Shown: positions 1-6,696, numbered from the stretch's first letter. The stretch: 11,894 nucleotides of DNA from JAJBWD01 sp041670885 (GCA_041670885.1 JBAXYJ010000076.1:1-11894); one strand, 5' to 3'. The notes: generated from the letters alone by a model not told the origin. Numbers and translations: made by a program.

Positions 1-1
1 A

Positions 2-175
2 CTTATTAAATATAAGTTTGAAGATAATTTCAATCAGGATAAAAATAATGTCTCATTTTCCTTCTGTGATAAAAAGTTTATTTATTTTTCAGTTTCTACT
101 ATAAATAATGAACCAGATGATAAAACAGGTTCCTATCGGATGAAAATGGAGGATTTTAAAGTAGACAGGATATGA
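2..175 (+). CDS. 3' end of an unidentified protein (partial)
   Basis: An open frame without a start runs in from the left edge and ends at a TGA at 173-175, giving the last 57 residues of a protein. The peptide is polar and rich in Lys, Asp and Asn (for example DNFNQDKNNVSFSF and YRMKMEDFKVDRI) with alternating hydrophobic residues that suggest beta strands (KKFIYFSVSTI). I do not recognise the family; a secreted or lipoprotein beta-rich domain is one possibility, which is inference only. The next gene starts 22 bp later on the same strand, so the two may be co-transcribed. It is called coding because the frame is open over all 174 bases in very AT-rich DNA and ends just before the next ribosome binding site. 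Confidence 0.6.
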   Translation, partial: LIKYKFEDNFNQDKNNVSFSFCDKKFIYFSVSTINNEPDDKTGSYRMKMEDFKVDRI

Positions 176-197
176 TATACTAAATACAGGTGATTAT

Positions 198-1127
198 ATG
201 AAATACTTTAATGAAAAAAGATTTTACAGCCTTAATCAGTTTTTAAGAGAAAAATTTGGAGATAAGGTTTGTAAAATTTCTATAGATGGGGGTTTTTCCT
301 GCCCAAACAGAGATGGGAATATAGGAAGTACAGGATGTATTTACTGCAGCGAAAGAGGTTCCGGCGATTTTGCAGGAAGCAGAAACCTTGCAATAGATCA
401 GCAGTTTGAACAGGTTAAAAAGGTAATGAATAATAAGTGGAAAAGCGGAAAGTATATAGCCTATTTTCAGGCTTATACCAACACTTATGCTCCGGTTAAT
501 ATTCTGAGAGAAAAGTATTATCAGGCCATAGAGAAAGAAGGAGTTGTTGCTCTGTCTGTGGCAACCAGGCCAGATTCAATAAGTGAAGAGGCCTTAGATC
601 TTCTGGAAGAAATAAATAAAAAGACTTATACATTTATAGAACTTGGGCTCCAAACCTCAAATGAAGAAACTGCAAAACTGATTAACAGGGGTTATCCTTT
701 ATCTGTATTTGAAGATGCATTAAAAAGAATAAGAAAAAGAAATATAGATGTAGTAGTTCATATAATTTTTGGGCTGCCCGGAGAGAATAAGGGAAATATG
801 CTGGATACTGTAAAGTATTTAAGTAGTCAAGATATTCAGGGAATTAAGTTTCACCTTTTACACCTTCTTAAAAATACTCCGTTGGTGGATTTATATAATA
901 AAGGTGGTTTTAGGTTTTTAACTGAAGAAGAGTATATAGATATCTTAACAGATTCTATAGGGCTTCTTCCTGAAAACATTGTAATCCACAGACTGACAGG
1001 AGATGCCCCAAGAGAGCTTCTGATTGGCCCCATGTGGAGTCTGAAGAAATGGGAGATACTAAATAGTATTGATAAGACACTAAAGGATAAGAATATATAT
1101 CAGGGTTTGTACTATCATACAAATTGA
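198..1127 (+). CDS. TIGR01212 family radical SAM protein (YtqA/YhcC-like)
   Basis: A radical S-adenosylmethionine enzyme of the TIGR01212 group, expected to be cytosolic and to hold a [4Fe-4S] cluster that cleaves SAM to a 5'-deoxyadenosyl radical. The cluster motif is the family's widely spaced version: C35 in SCPNRDG, then C47 and C50 in TGCIYC, that is Cx11CxxC. Other family hallmarks are SVATRPDSIS (about 119-128), ELGLQTSNEE (about 147-156) and HIIFGLPGE in the TIM-barrel core. At 309 residues it is of normal length and intact. The ATG at 198 has an AGGTGA Shine-Dalgarno at 188-193. The substrate of this subgroup is not firmly known; related proteins have been linked to tRNA or thiolation chemistry, but nothing here shows that. 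Its neighbours do not suggest a pathway. Confidence 0.9.
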   Translation: MKYFNEKRFYSLNQFLREKFGDKVCKISIDGGFSCPNRDGNIGSTGCIYCSERGSGDFAGSRNLAIDQQFEQVKKVMNNKWKSGKYIAYFQAYTNTYAPVNILREKYYQAIEKEGVVALSVATRPDSISEEALDLLEEINKKTYTFIELGLQTSNEETAKLINRGYPLSVFEDALKRIRKRNIDVVVHIIFGLPGENKGNMLDTVKYLSSQDIQGIKFHLLHLLKNTPLVDLYNKGGFRFLTEEEYIDILTDSIGLLPENIVIHRLTGDAPRELLIGPMWSLKKWEILNSIDKTLKDKNIYQGLYYHTN

Positions 1128-1189
1128 CATGATAACTTTTGTTTGTTTTAAGAATAGATTAAATTCCTCCTTAGCTGTAAAATTATAAT
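1124..1189 (+). promoter_or_regulatory. candidate promoter elements before the ABC ATPase gene
   Basis: The 87-bp gap holds a perfect TATAAT at 1184-1189 in an AT-rich stretch, but no good -35 box lies 16-18 bp upstream of it. A perfect TTGACA overlaps the stop codon of the radical SAM gene at 1124-1129; the best -10 partner for it is only TAAGAAT at 1149-1155 with a long spacer. Start from the TATAAT would give a very short leader, while start from the upstream box would include the anti-Shine-Dalgarno stretch at 1164-1173. Read by eye only. Confidence 0.35.
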
Positions 1190-1207
1190 ATAATAATTAA
1201 GGAGGAA
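1164..1207 (+). promoter_or_regulatory. inverted repeat that can mask the ribosome binding site
   Basis: TTCCTCCTTA at 1164-1173 is the exact reverse complement of TAAGGAGGAA at 1198-1207, which contains the Shine-Dalgarno of the following ATPase gene (ATG at 1215). In an RNA that begins upstream, the 10-bp stem with a 24-nt AT-rich loop would hide the ribosome binding site. The repeat is plain in the sequence; regulation is inference. Confidence 0.45.
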
Positions 1208-1214
1208 AAGTTTT

Positions 1215-2324
1215 ATGTCAAATTTGTCATTAAAGCATATTTATAAGGTTTATACAGGAAATGTAACAGCAGTTAAAGACTTTAATCTTGAGATTGAGGA
1301 TAAAGAATTTATAGTATTTGTTGGACCTTCAGGCTGTGGTAAATCAACAACTCTTAGAATGATAGCAGGACTTGAGGAGATAACAAAGGGAGAATTATAC
1401 ATAGGAGAAAAGCTGGTTAACGATGTAGCTCCAAAGGATAGAGATATAGCAATGGTTTTCCAGAACTATGCCCTGTATCCACACATGACAGTGTTTGATA
1501 ACATGGCATTTGGACTTAAGCTAAGAAAGATTCCAAAGGCAGAAATAGAGAAAAAGGTTAAAGAAGCTGCAAGAATTCTTGACATAGAGCATTTATTAGA
1601 CAGAAAGCCAAAGGCATTATCAGGTGGACAAAGACAAAGGGTAGCACTCGGACGCGCTATAGTAAGAGAACCTAAGGTATTTTTGATGGACGAACCTTTA
1701 TCAAACCTGGATGCTAAGCTGAGAGTTCAGATGAGAACAGAGATAGCTAAGCTTCATAAGAGACTTGAGACTACATTTGTATACGTAACCCATGACCAGA
1801 CAGAAGCTATGACCATGGGATCCAGAATAGTTGTTATGAAAGATGGTGTAGTTCAGCAGGTAGATACACCTCAAAACATATATGAATATCCTACAAACAT
1901 GTTTGTTGCAGGCTTTATAGGAAGTCCTCAGATGAACTTTATTAATGCAGCATTAGTAGAAGAAGATGGGAAAGTATATGCTAAATTTGAAAATGAAAAG
2001 GTAATATTAACAGAGAATAAGACTAAGGTATTAAAAGAAGGAAATTATATAGGAAAAGATGTTGTTCTTGGAATAAGACCGGAAAACATTAATGACGGTG
2101 ATGAATTCATAGCAGAGCATAAGGATGCAGTAATAACAACACAGGTTGAAGTTACAGAAATGATGGGATCAGAAACATATCTGTATTTAAAGGATGGAAC
2201 TACCAGCATTACTGCAAGAGTTAACGGAACATCAAAAGCTAAATCAGAAGACACAATAAAGGTAGCATTTGATGAAACAAAGATTCATATATTTGATAAG
2301 GAAACAGAGCTGACTGTATTATAG
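1215..2324 (+). CDS. ugpC: CUT1-type ABC transporter ATP-binding protein (UgpC/MsmX/MalK family)
   Basis: The energising subunit of a carbohydrate (CUT1) importer, acting as a dimer on the cytoplasmic face of a permease pair. All nucleotide-binding motifs are intact: Walker A GPSGCGKST (37-45), Q-loop Q83 in VFQNYALYPHM, signature LSGGQ (135-139), Walker B VFLMDEP (155-161) and switch H193. The ABC domain covers about residues 4-235; the rest, with GIRPENI, is the TOBE/OB-fold regulatory domain of MalK-like ATPases. The length of 369 residues is normal. No permease or binding protein lies beside it, as with MsmX of Bacillus, a shared ATPase serving several sugar importers; that function here is inference from family and context. 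It is followed after 10 bp by a PucR-type regulator, probably in the same operon. Confidence 0.93.
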   Translation: MSNLSLKHIYKVYTGNVTAVKDFNLEIEDKEFIVFVGPSGCGKSTTLRMIAGLEEITKGELYIGEKLVNDVAPKDRDIAMVFQNYALYPHMTVFDNMAFGLKLRKIPKAEIEKKVKEAARILDIEHLLDRKPKALSGGQRQRVALGRAIVREPKVFLMDEPLSNLDAKLRVQMRTEIAKLHKRLETTFVYVTHDQTEAMTMGSRIVVMKDGVVQQVDTPQNIYEYPTNMFVAGFIGSPQMNFINAALVEEDGKVYAKFENEKVILTENKTKVLKEGNYIGKDVVLGIRPENINDGDEFIAEHKDAVITTQVEVTEMMGSETYLYLKDGTTSITARVNGTSKAKSEDTIKVAFDETKIHIFDKETELTVL

Positions 2325-2334
2325 GAGGAAACTG

Positions 2335-3276
2335 ATGTACAATTTCATGAATATTTTAGCAGATATAGAAGAAACTGCAGGAATCCCATTTAGAATTGAA
2401 TATAAAAATGGGAAAGTATTTTACCAGGGCAGATTAAATGGCAGCAGGGAGAATAAAGTCTCTGAAGTTTCAATAAATAGTGAAATCCTTAATCTGTTTT
2501 TAGATAAAGAATATGAAATGTGTGCATCCCTTTTAAAATATACCATAGAGAGCAGAATAAAAGAAATAAAATCAAAAAAAGAAGAAATATTAATTAATTT
2601 GTTGTCCTCTAAAGAAGTTTTAGAGGACGACTTGTATTTGAATTTACCTTTCCTTTCAGGAAAAACTATTATATTCCTTATCCATCTGCAGGGAAGCAGA
2701 TATGATGCACTAAGTATAATAAAAGAATTATACAGAGATGCTGATGCCTTTACGATAATATACGGCGATGACATACTTCTTATAAAAAATTCAGAGGACA
2801 ACAGTGAACATGCGGGCAGCATAAAGGGCTCCATGGCATCTGAACTGTATATTGACTGCAGCGTAAGCTTTGGAAGGGAAACAGAAAGCTATAAGGGAAT
2901 AAGAAATTGCTATGAAGAGGCGAAAAAAGCACAGCTTTATGGGGAGACATTTGGTGTAAAGAGCAGGATATACAGCTACGATAACCTTATGCTGGAGAAT
3001 ATAGCTTATAATTTAAATGAGAAAACTAAAAAAGAAATGCTGGATATCCTTAAGTATAAGCTGGACAAATTTGATGGTGAAATGATTAATACTATTGAGG
3101 AATTCGTAAAAGCTGATCTAAATATCAGTGAAGCCTCAAAAAATCTTTATGTTCATAGAAATACTCTTATATACAGGCTGGATAAGATATATAAGGAAAC
3201 TGGCTTTGATATCAGGCTGTTTAGTCAGGCCTCGGTTTTTGTAATTGCTTATTTACTATGGAAGGCTGATAAATAA
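2335..3276 (+). CDS. PucR/CdaR-type helix-turn-helix transcriptional regulator
   Basis: A DNA-binding regulator with the PucR C-terminal helix-turn-helix (HTH_30) in its last 60 residues: the segment from FVKADLNISEASKNLYVHRN onward, followed by TLIYRLDKIYKETG, matches the family's usual pattern of one helix-turn-helix, a conserved HRNT, and YRL(D/E)KI. The middle (about 100-230) looks like the GGDEF-like domain of CdaR proteins, with SVSFGRETESYKGIRNCYEEA. The N-terminus (about 1-75) is not a domain I can name and may sense a ligand. At 313 residues it is of typical size. It starts 10 bp after the ABC ATPase stop with a GGAGG Shine-Dalgarno, so the two are probably co-transcribed; it may control carbohydrate uptake, which is inference. 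A 10-bp perfect inverted repeat lies inside the gene at 2604-2628. Confidence 0.85.
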   Translation: MYNFMNILADIEETAGIPFRIEYKNGKVFYQGRLNGSRENKVSEVSINSEILNLFLDKEYEMCASLLKYTIESRIKEIKSKKEEILINLLSSKEVLEDDLYLNLPFLSGKTIIFLIHLQGSRYDALSIIKELYRDADAFTIIYGDDILLIKNSEDNSEHAGSIKGSMASELYIDCSVSFGRETESYKGIRNCYEEAKKAQLYGETFGVKSRIYSYDNLMLENIAYNLNEKTKKEMLDILKYKLDKFDGEMINTIEEFVKADLNISEASKNLYVHRNTLIYRLDKIYKETGFDIRLFSQASVFVIAYLLWKADK

Positions 3277-3316
3277 TTTGGTATAGTATGGAGGTAAACA
3301 TATGTTTATCTCTTAT

Positions 3317-3332
3317 TTAGTGAGATTGCATA
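3317..3332 (+). repeat. candidate left attachment repeat (attL-like)
   Basis: TTAGTGAGATTGCATA here matches TTAGGGAGATTGCATA at 6718-6733 at 15 of 16 positions, with an exact 11-bp core GAGATTGCATA (3322-3332 and 6723-6733). The two copies are in direct orientation and bound the block of unrelated genes, as expected for the core duplicated by site-specific integration. Confidence 0.5.
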
Positions 3333-3341
3333 GTGCAAATC

Positions 3342-3380
3342 CCCAAGAATGGCGTATTTACGCGGTTCTTGGGCTTTTCT
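3342..3380 (+). terminator. strong hairpin with T-rich tail at island left end
   Basis: CCCAAGAA (3342-3349) pairs with TTCTTGGG (3366-3373); the stem continues with a T-G wobble, one G-G mismatch and GCGTA/TACGC, leaving only a two-base apex before allowance for a normal loop. It is followed by GCTTTTCT. This looks like a Rho-independent terminator that would insulate island genes from read-through out of the regulator operon, or end a lost integrase gene. Confidence 0.6.
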
Positions 3381-3388
3381 ATGTGGTG

Positions 3389-3407
3389 TGATACCTGTAT
3401 GATACCT
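3389..3407 (+). repeat. paired TGATACCT direct repeats, left side (candidate integrase arm sites)
   Basis: TGATACCT occurs at 3389-3396 and again at 3400-3407, an 11-bp period of about one helical turn. A similar pair with the same spacing lies at the other end of the island (6602-6608, exact TGATACC; and 6614-6620, diverged). Repeats of this kind flank the core in attP sites of tyrosine recombinases; no binding protein is encoded here. Confidence 0.45.
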
Positions 3408-3570
3408 ATTTTATCTAATTTTATACTGTGCTGTAAGTAAATTTGGAATTTCTTCTGGTTAAACAGGTATATATTGTGTGAGAATGTATAACATATCCAG
3501 TTATCCCAAATTGCGGGTAGTGAGATAATGAAGGGGCATGGAATCTGATTATATTGAAAGAGGTGAAAAA

Positions 3571-4599
3571 ATGGCAAAGGACTTAACGACTTCGCAAATT
3601 GATAGACAGAATATTTTGAATAATGATTTGGCAATTCGTGAAGTGCAAAATCAAACTGGCTTACAAGGGATAATTTTTGAAGATAAATTATGTTTTACAA
3701 AATCTATGACGGCAACATATTTTGATGTTGATGTTCGAACGATAGAAAGATATGTTAGTGAAAATGTTGAAGAAATTTCTATTAATGGTTATGAAATCTT
3801 AAAAGGGAAAAGATTAAAGACCTTTTTGGATTGTGTAATTAGTCAAGATGTTCCCGACATAAATGTCGGGAACATCAGTAATCGAACTCCGCAAATTGCA
3901 ATATTTGGATTTAAAGCATTTTTAAACATGGCAATGTTACTGACTGAAAGTGAAAATGCAAAAATTCTTCGTAAAATCATGTTGGATATCGTAATTGATT
4001 TTGTTAATCAAAGAACAGGTGGATTGACAAAATATATCAATCAACGTGATCAAGATTTTATTAGTGCCTTTTTACAGGAGGAAAACTACAGGAGAGAATT
4101 TACAGATGCCCTTCGCGACTATGTAGACATGGGAAATAGTAAATATGCCATTTATACAGATAAGATATATCAAAGTATTTTTAAAGAAAAGGCAACAGAG
4201 TACAAAAAGATATTAAGTTTGACAGAAAAAGACAGAATGAGAGATACACTCTATTCAGAAGTATTAGACTTAATTTCCTCATATGAGTGTGGATTAGCTG
4301 CAATGATGAAAGAACAATCTGAACAGTTGGGACGCAAATTAAATAATTGGGAAATGACAGATCTATTTACTGCATTTGAAACTCTTCCGCTATGGAAACC
4401 TTTAATTGTAAGAGCTAGAACAAAAATGGCAAGTCGTGATATGGCCTTGAGAGATGCTTTTCATTTTCAGCTTAATGAATATATTAAGCCATTAGAACCA
4501 GAAGAATATGAAAGATTTCTTGGTGTTGCTGGAGACGAGTTAGAGAAGCTGATGAAGGAGAATCAAGATGTGCTTCTTAGATTAAAGGAGCGTGGATAG
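3571..4599 (+). CDS. RhuM-family / phage-antirepressor-like DNA-binding protein, partner of Doc
   Basis: A protein of the RhuM (virulence RhuM) type, related to phage antirepressors. The N-terminal third holds a helix-turn-helix-like segment (MTATYFDVDVRTIERYV, then NGYEILKGKRLKTF). A second block, FGFKAFLNMAMLLTE followed by AKILRKIMLDIVIDFVNQRTGG, resembles the helix bundle seen in BRO/KilA-N/RhuM proteins. The C-terminal half (from about YAIYTDKIYQSIFKEKATEY) is the helical region of RhuM proteins found next to or fused with Fic/Doc domains. I chose ATG 3571 (342 residues) because AGAGGTGA lies 5 bp before it; an in-frame ATG at 3538 has its purine run only 1 bp away. The stop codon directly abuts the ATG of the Doc-like gene, so translation is probably coupled. 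An antitoxin or autorepressor role is inferred from position, not shown. A perfect 14-bp inverted repeat sits in the gene at 3847-3876. Confidence 0.75.
   Translation: MAKDLTTSQIDRQNILNNDLAIREVQNQTGLQGIIFEDKLCFTKSMTATYFDVDVRTIERYVSENVEEISINGYEILKGKRLKTFLDCVISQDVPDINVGNISNRTPQIAIFGFKAFLNMAMLLTESENAKILRKIMLDIVIDFVNQRTGGLTKYINQRDQDFISAFLQEENYRREFTDALRDYVDMGNSKYAIYTDKIYQSIFKEKATEYKKILSLTEKDRMRDTLYSEVLDLISSYECGLAAMMKEQSEQLGRKLNNWEMTDLFTAFETLPLWKPLIVRARTKMASRDMALRDAFHFQLNEYIKPLEPEEYERFLGVAGDELEKLMKENQDVLLRLKERG
3847..3876 (+). repeat. perfect 14-bp inverted repeat inside the RhuM-like gene
   Basis: GATGTTCCCGACAT (3847-3860) and its exact reverse complement (3863-3876) are separated by only two bases, AA. 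It lies within codons for the peptide DVPDINVGNI between the two N-terminal blocks of the protein. It could be a DNA operator read by the protein itself, an mRNA hairpin, or a by-product of the encoded peptide; there is no T-run after it. Confidence 0.7.
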
Positions 4600-5055
4600 A
4601 TGGGGGAAGTTAATTATATTTCGGTAGAAGAGGCGGTAGAAATTCATAAGTCAACCATTGAAAATAGTGGTGGTGGCGACGATGGAGAGCTTGATATTGG
4701 AAAGCTAGACAGTGTTTTGACACATATACAAAATGATGAGTATTATCCCACATTTTTGGACAAGTTGGAGCATTTATTTTTTTGTGCTTGTAAATTTCAT
4801 TGCTTTATTGATGGAAATAAAAGAATAGCAATCACATTAACAGCAATGTTTTTGTTGAAAAATGGATATATGTCCATTGCCAATATCTATTTCAGAGAGA
4901 TGGAAAATATCAGCTACCATGTGGCGGCAGGACATATCAATGAGGAATTACTTAGGCGAATACTAGAGGCTATTTTAAATTGTACTTATGATGAGGATGA
5001 GTCGTTAAGACTTGAAATATTTAATGCGATTTCACTTGAGGATGAGTTTTACTAG
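4600..5055 (+). CDS. Doc/Fic-family protein (death-on-curing-like toxin)
   Basis: A compact Fic-fold protein of Doc type. The active-site loop is H67-C-F-I-D71-G-N-K-R75, close to the Doc motif HxFxDxNKR and unlike the HxFx(D/E)GNGRxxR of AMP-transferring Fic enzymes. In Doc of phage P1 this loop transfers a phosphate to EF-Tu and stops translation; here that activity is inferred from the Lys in place of the second Gly. The stretch GGGDDGELDIGKLDSVL (25-41) corresponds to the region before the active site in Doc. At 151 residues it is slightly longer than P1 Doc (126). It begins directly after the RhuM-like stop codon (TAGATG), with AAAGGAG at 4584-4590 inside the upstream gene. No Phd-like antitoxin is present; the RhuM-like partner is the only candidate. 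Confidence 0.85.
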   Translation: MGEVNYISVEEAVEIHKSTIENSGGGDDGELDIGKLDSVLTHIQNDEYYPTFLDKLEHLFFCACKFHCFIDGNKRIAITLTAMFLLKNGYMSIANIYFREMENISYHVAAGHINEELLRRILEAILNCTYDEDESLRLEIFNAISLEDEFY

Positions 5056-5087
5056 GAAATTAAGCAGGGATATTGCATCAGAGGTAA

Positions 5088-5242
5088 AATTGTTTTAATC
5101 TTAATAGTAAGGTATTGATAGAGTCCATTTTAAAATTAAAAAATTTGGGATTTGTTTAAAATCTTAGATAGATTAGAAAAAGAAAATTTAAAGTAATTGA
5201 GGATAATTTAGAGAGTATATATAAGCTAATGTTTAGCTAGCA
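5088..5242 (+). pseudogene. decayed C-terminus of a small protein, possibly an ABC-3C middle component
   Basis: The 205-bp gap between the Doc-like gene and the next start has no intact ORF, yet three adjoining peptide pieces read as one. VLIESILKLKNLGFV (5112-5156) is followed after a frame change by FKILDRLEKENLK (5155-5193), and after a return to the first frame by VIEDNLESIYKLMFS with a TAG at 5238-5240. Two compensating one-base shifts would rejoin them. The result resembles the helical, charged end of a small winged-helix-like protein, and small middle-component proteins precede the effector or ATPase in ABC-3C systems. The family assignment is a guess; the frame pattern is visible. It could be chance in AT-rich DNA. 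Confidence 0.3.
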
Positions 5243-5260
5243 GGGAGATGAGGTGAGGAG

Positions 5261-6604
5261 ATGTCCTATGTTGTAAAGTCATCGGAAAAAACAAGAAAAT
5301 CTGGAGCCGACACAGAAACTAAGGCTCTATTATATCTTATGAATTTTCGTAAGGATAGTGATGAAATATACTTTTATATTGTGGATTTTTTTAATGATTT
5401 AACGGGAATGGATACATATTCGGATAAACTATGGGATTTACAATCAAAAGGAGCAACAGGAAATTCACCCAAAGCAATAGGAAAAGAGCTTGTTACACTC
5501 TTTAAGAATTATCTTAGTGACTTTGAATTGAGAACTTGCCCACCTGAGAAAGAAAAAGATTTTATACAAGAATGTCAAGTTGCATTATCTAAGGCGCTTT
5601 TTAATAAAAACTCTGCGGAATCATTTTGGGCATTACTTGAAAATGTTTATGGAATTATTGTAAATGATCCAAAACTTGATGTGACTGGGGTGTTTAATAA
5701 ATTAGATAGGAATTTGGCTGCTAATCGAAAGTCAAAGTGGGAAAATACAATCAAAGAACTAAATTCACTTAATAGAAACATTGATGTGGGTGAATTAAAA
5801 TGTATGGATTGTAATTCAAAGAATATTTCTTTCTCAACGTCATCAAAGCGGACAGCATATTCATTTGATATTTCTACAGTAGAAATGAGAAATGATATCA
5901 TTAATTCGATAAATAATAAAATGGCTGCATATGATGAAGAGATAGAAAAATATGATGCTGCAATTTTAAATGAGCAGTGTCAGTTACAAGAGCTGATGAA
6001 GGATGATAATATAACACTCGAAGCGATTGTATCATATAAAGAACAGATATTTTCTGCATCAGATGCTGAAAAACAAATTGTAGATATTGATAAAAAAATA
6101 GGAGAACTACAAAATAAATTAATTGTTTCCGAGAACTCAATAGAAGAAGCAAAAAATCAAAGAGAAGCAATCATGGAAGCAATTGTAAAAAATATGAATG
6201 TTTTGTACAAAAAAATTGATTCCAATGGTAATTTAGTTTTCGATGGTTTGTTTACGAAAAAGGATGAGATTTTTTCTGGTAGTGAGGCAACGATTTTTCA
6301 TATCGTTAGAATGTATGCAATACAAAAGATGATGGGACATATGCTACCTATCATCATAGATTCTTTCAGAGCAGAAGATTTGTCGACAGCTAAAGAAAAG
6401 ATTGTTATTGATGAATTTAATAAATTACCAAACCAAGTAATATTTACAACAACTCTTAAAGATGAGGAAGTTGGAAAGTATGATAATAGGCAGGAAATTA
6501 ATCATATAGATTATAAGGACCATATTCCAAGCAAGATGCTTTCACAAAAATATTGCCAACGTTTTAGTGAACTGCTTAATGATTTTGCGTTTGAAGTGTT
6601 GTGA
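5261..6604 (+). CDS. chimera: nuclease-like N-terminus joined to C-terminal half of an SMC/Rad50-like ABC ATPase (ABC-3C-like)
   Basis: A 447-residue protein of two parts. Residues about 10-90 begin SGADTETKALLYLMNF and contain DKLWDLQSKG (55-64); D59, Q61 and K63 resemble the D-x-(E/Q)-x-K of PD-(D/E)xK nucleases of the DUF4297/Cap4 kind used as ABC-3C effectors. From about residue 140 the protein resembles an SMC-like ABC ATPase: CMDC (181-184), a coiled coil (about 210-315), a signature-like FSGSEATIFHIVRMYAI (338-354), a Walker-B-like LPIIIDSF (362-369) and FTTTLKDEE (395-403) where the switch region would be. There is no Walker A or Q-loop, so it should not hydrolyse ATP alone. An internal deletion fusing an effector gene to the 3' half of an ATPase gene would explain this. 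Start: GAGGTG lies 5 bp before ATG 5261. Domain names are from memory of these families. Confidence 0.6.
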   Translation: MSYVVKSSEKTRKSGADTETKALLYLMNFRKDSDEIYFYIVDFFNDLTGMDTYSDKLWDLQSKGATGNSPKAIGKELVTLFKNYLSDFELRTCPPEKEKDFIQECQVALSKALFNKNSAESFWALLENVYGIIVNDPKLDVTGVFNKLDRNLAANRKSKWENTIKELNSLNRNIDVGELKCMDCNSKNISFSTSSKRTAYSFDISTVEMRNDIINSINNKMAAYDEEIEKYDAAILNEQCQLQELMKDDNITLEAIVSYKEQIFSASDAEKQIVDIDKKIGELQNKLIVSENSIEEAKNQREAIMEAIVKNMNVLYKKIDSNGNLVFDGLFTKKDEIFSGSEATIFHIVRMYAIQKMMGHMLPIIIDSFRAEDLSTAKEKIVIDEFNKLPNQVIFTTTLKDEEVGKYDNRQEINHIDYKDHIPSKMLSQKYCQRFSELLNDFAFEVL

Positions 6605-6620
6605 TACCAAAATATTACCT
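6602..6620 (+). repeat. paired TGATACC-like repeats, right side (candidate integrase arm sites)
   Basis: GTGATACC at 6601-6608 and a diverged TATTACCTATT at 6613-6623 align with the left-side pair (GTGATACC at 3388-3395, TGATACCTATT at 3400-3410) in the same orientation and with the same internal spacing. The first repeat overlaps the stop codon of the chimera gene. The pair lies about 100 bp inside the right candidate core. Confidence 0.4.
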
Positions 6621-6696
6621 ATTCAATTGCATACTCAAAATAATAGGTGGAATAGAAAGAAAAAAACACAATAAAACGGTTCAGAAATACTAAAAA

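Larger units (their letters stand above)
3302..3391 (+). other. short open frame cut by the island's left end (29 codons, doubtful)
   Basis: ATG at 3302 has a good Shine-Dalgarno (GGAGGT at 3290-3295). As it stands the frame gives 29 residues, starting MFISYLVRLH, and stops at TGA 3389-3391 inside the island. If the island is removed at the 11-bp repeat (3322-3332 joined to 6734 onward), the frame stays open for about 57 codons and overlaps the start of the comB-like gene. This may be a small native ORF split by the insertion, or chance. I see no recognisable family. Confidence 0.2.

Noticed and set aside
2421..2834. Minus-strand ORF of 137 codons
   Set aside because: It lies wholly inside the PucR-type regulator gene, which has clear family motifs; composition is that of an antisense shadow.
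3538..3570. Earlier ATG for the RhuM-like gene
   Set aside because: Its purine run is only 1 bp from the start codon, whereas ATG 3571 has AGAGGTGA at a good distance.
3317..3634. Minus-strand ORF of 105 codons across the island's left end
   Set aside because: It has no clear ribosome binding site or recognisable motif, runs through the terminator-like hairpin and overlaps the start of the RhuM-like gene; it looks like chance open frame in AT-rich DNA.
5321..5480. GNSPKAIGKE (residues 67-76 of the chimera) as a Walker A motif
   Set aside because: The spacing and the residue after GK (Glu in place of Ser/Thr) do not fit GxxxxGK(S/T), and it is far from the rest of the ATPase part.
5901..6170. 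Minus-strand ORF of 89 codons rich in Leu and Phe
   Set aside because: It mirrors the coiled-coil region of the plus-strand chimera gene; the hydrophobic look comes from the reverse complement of Lys/Glu/Asn codons.
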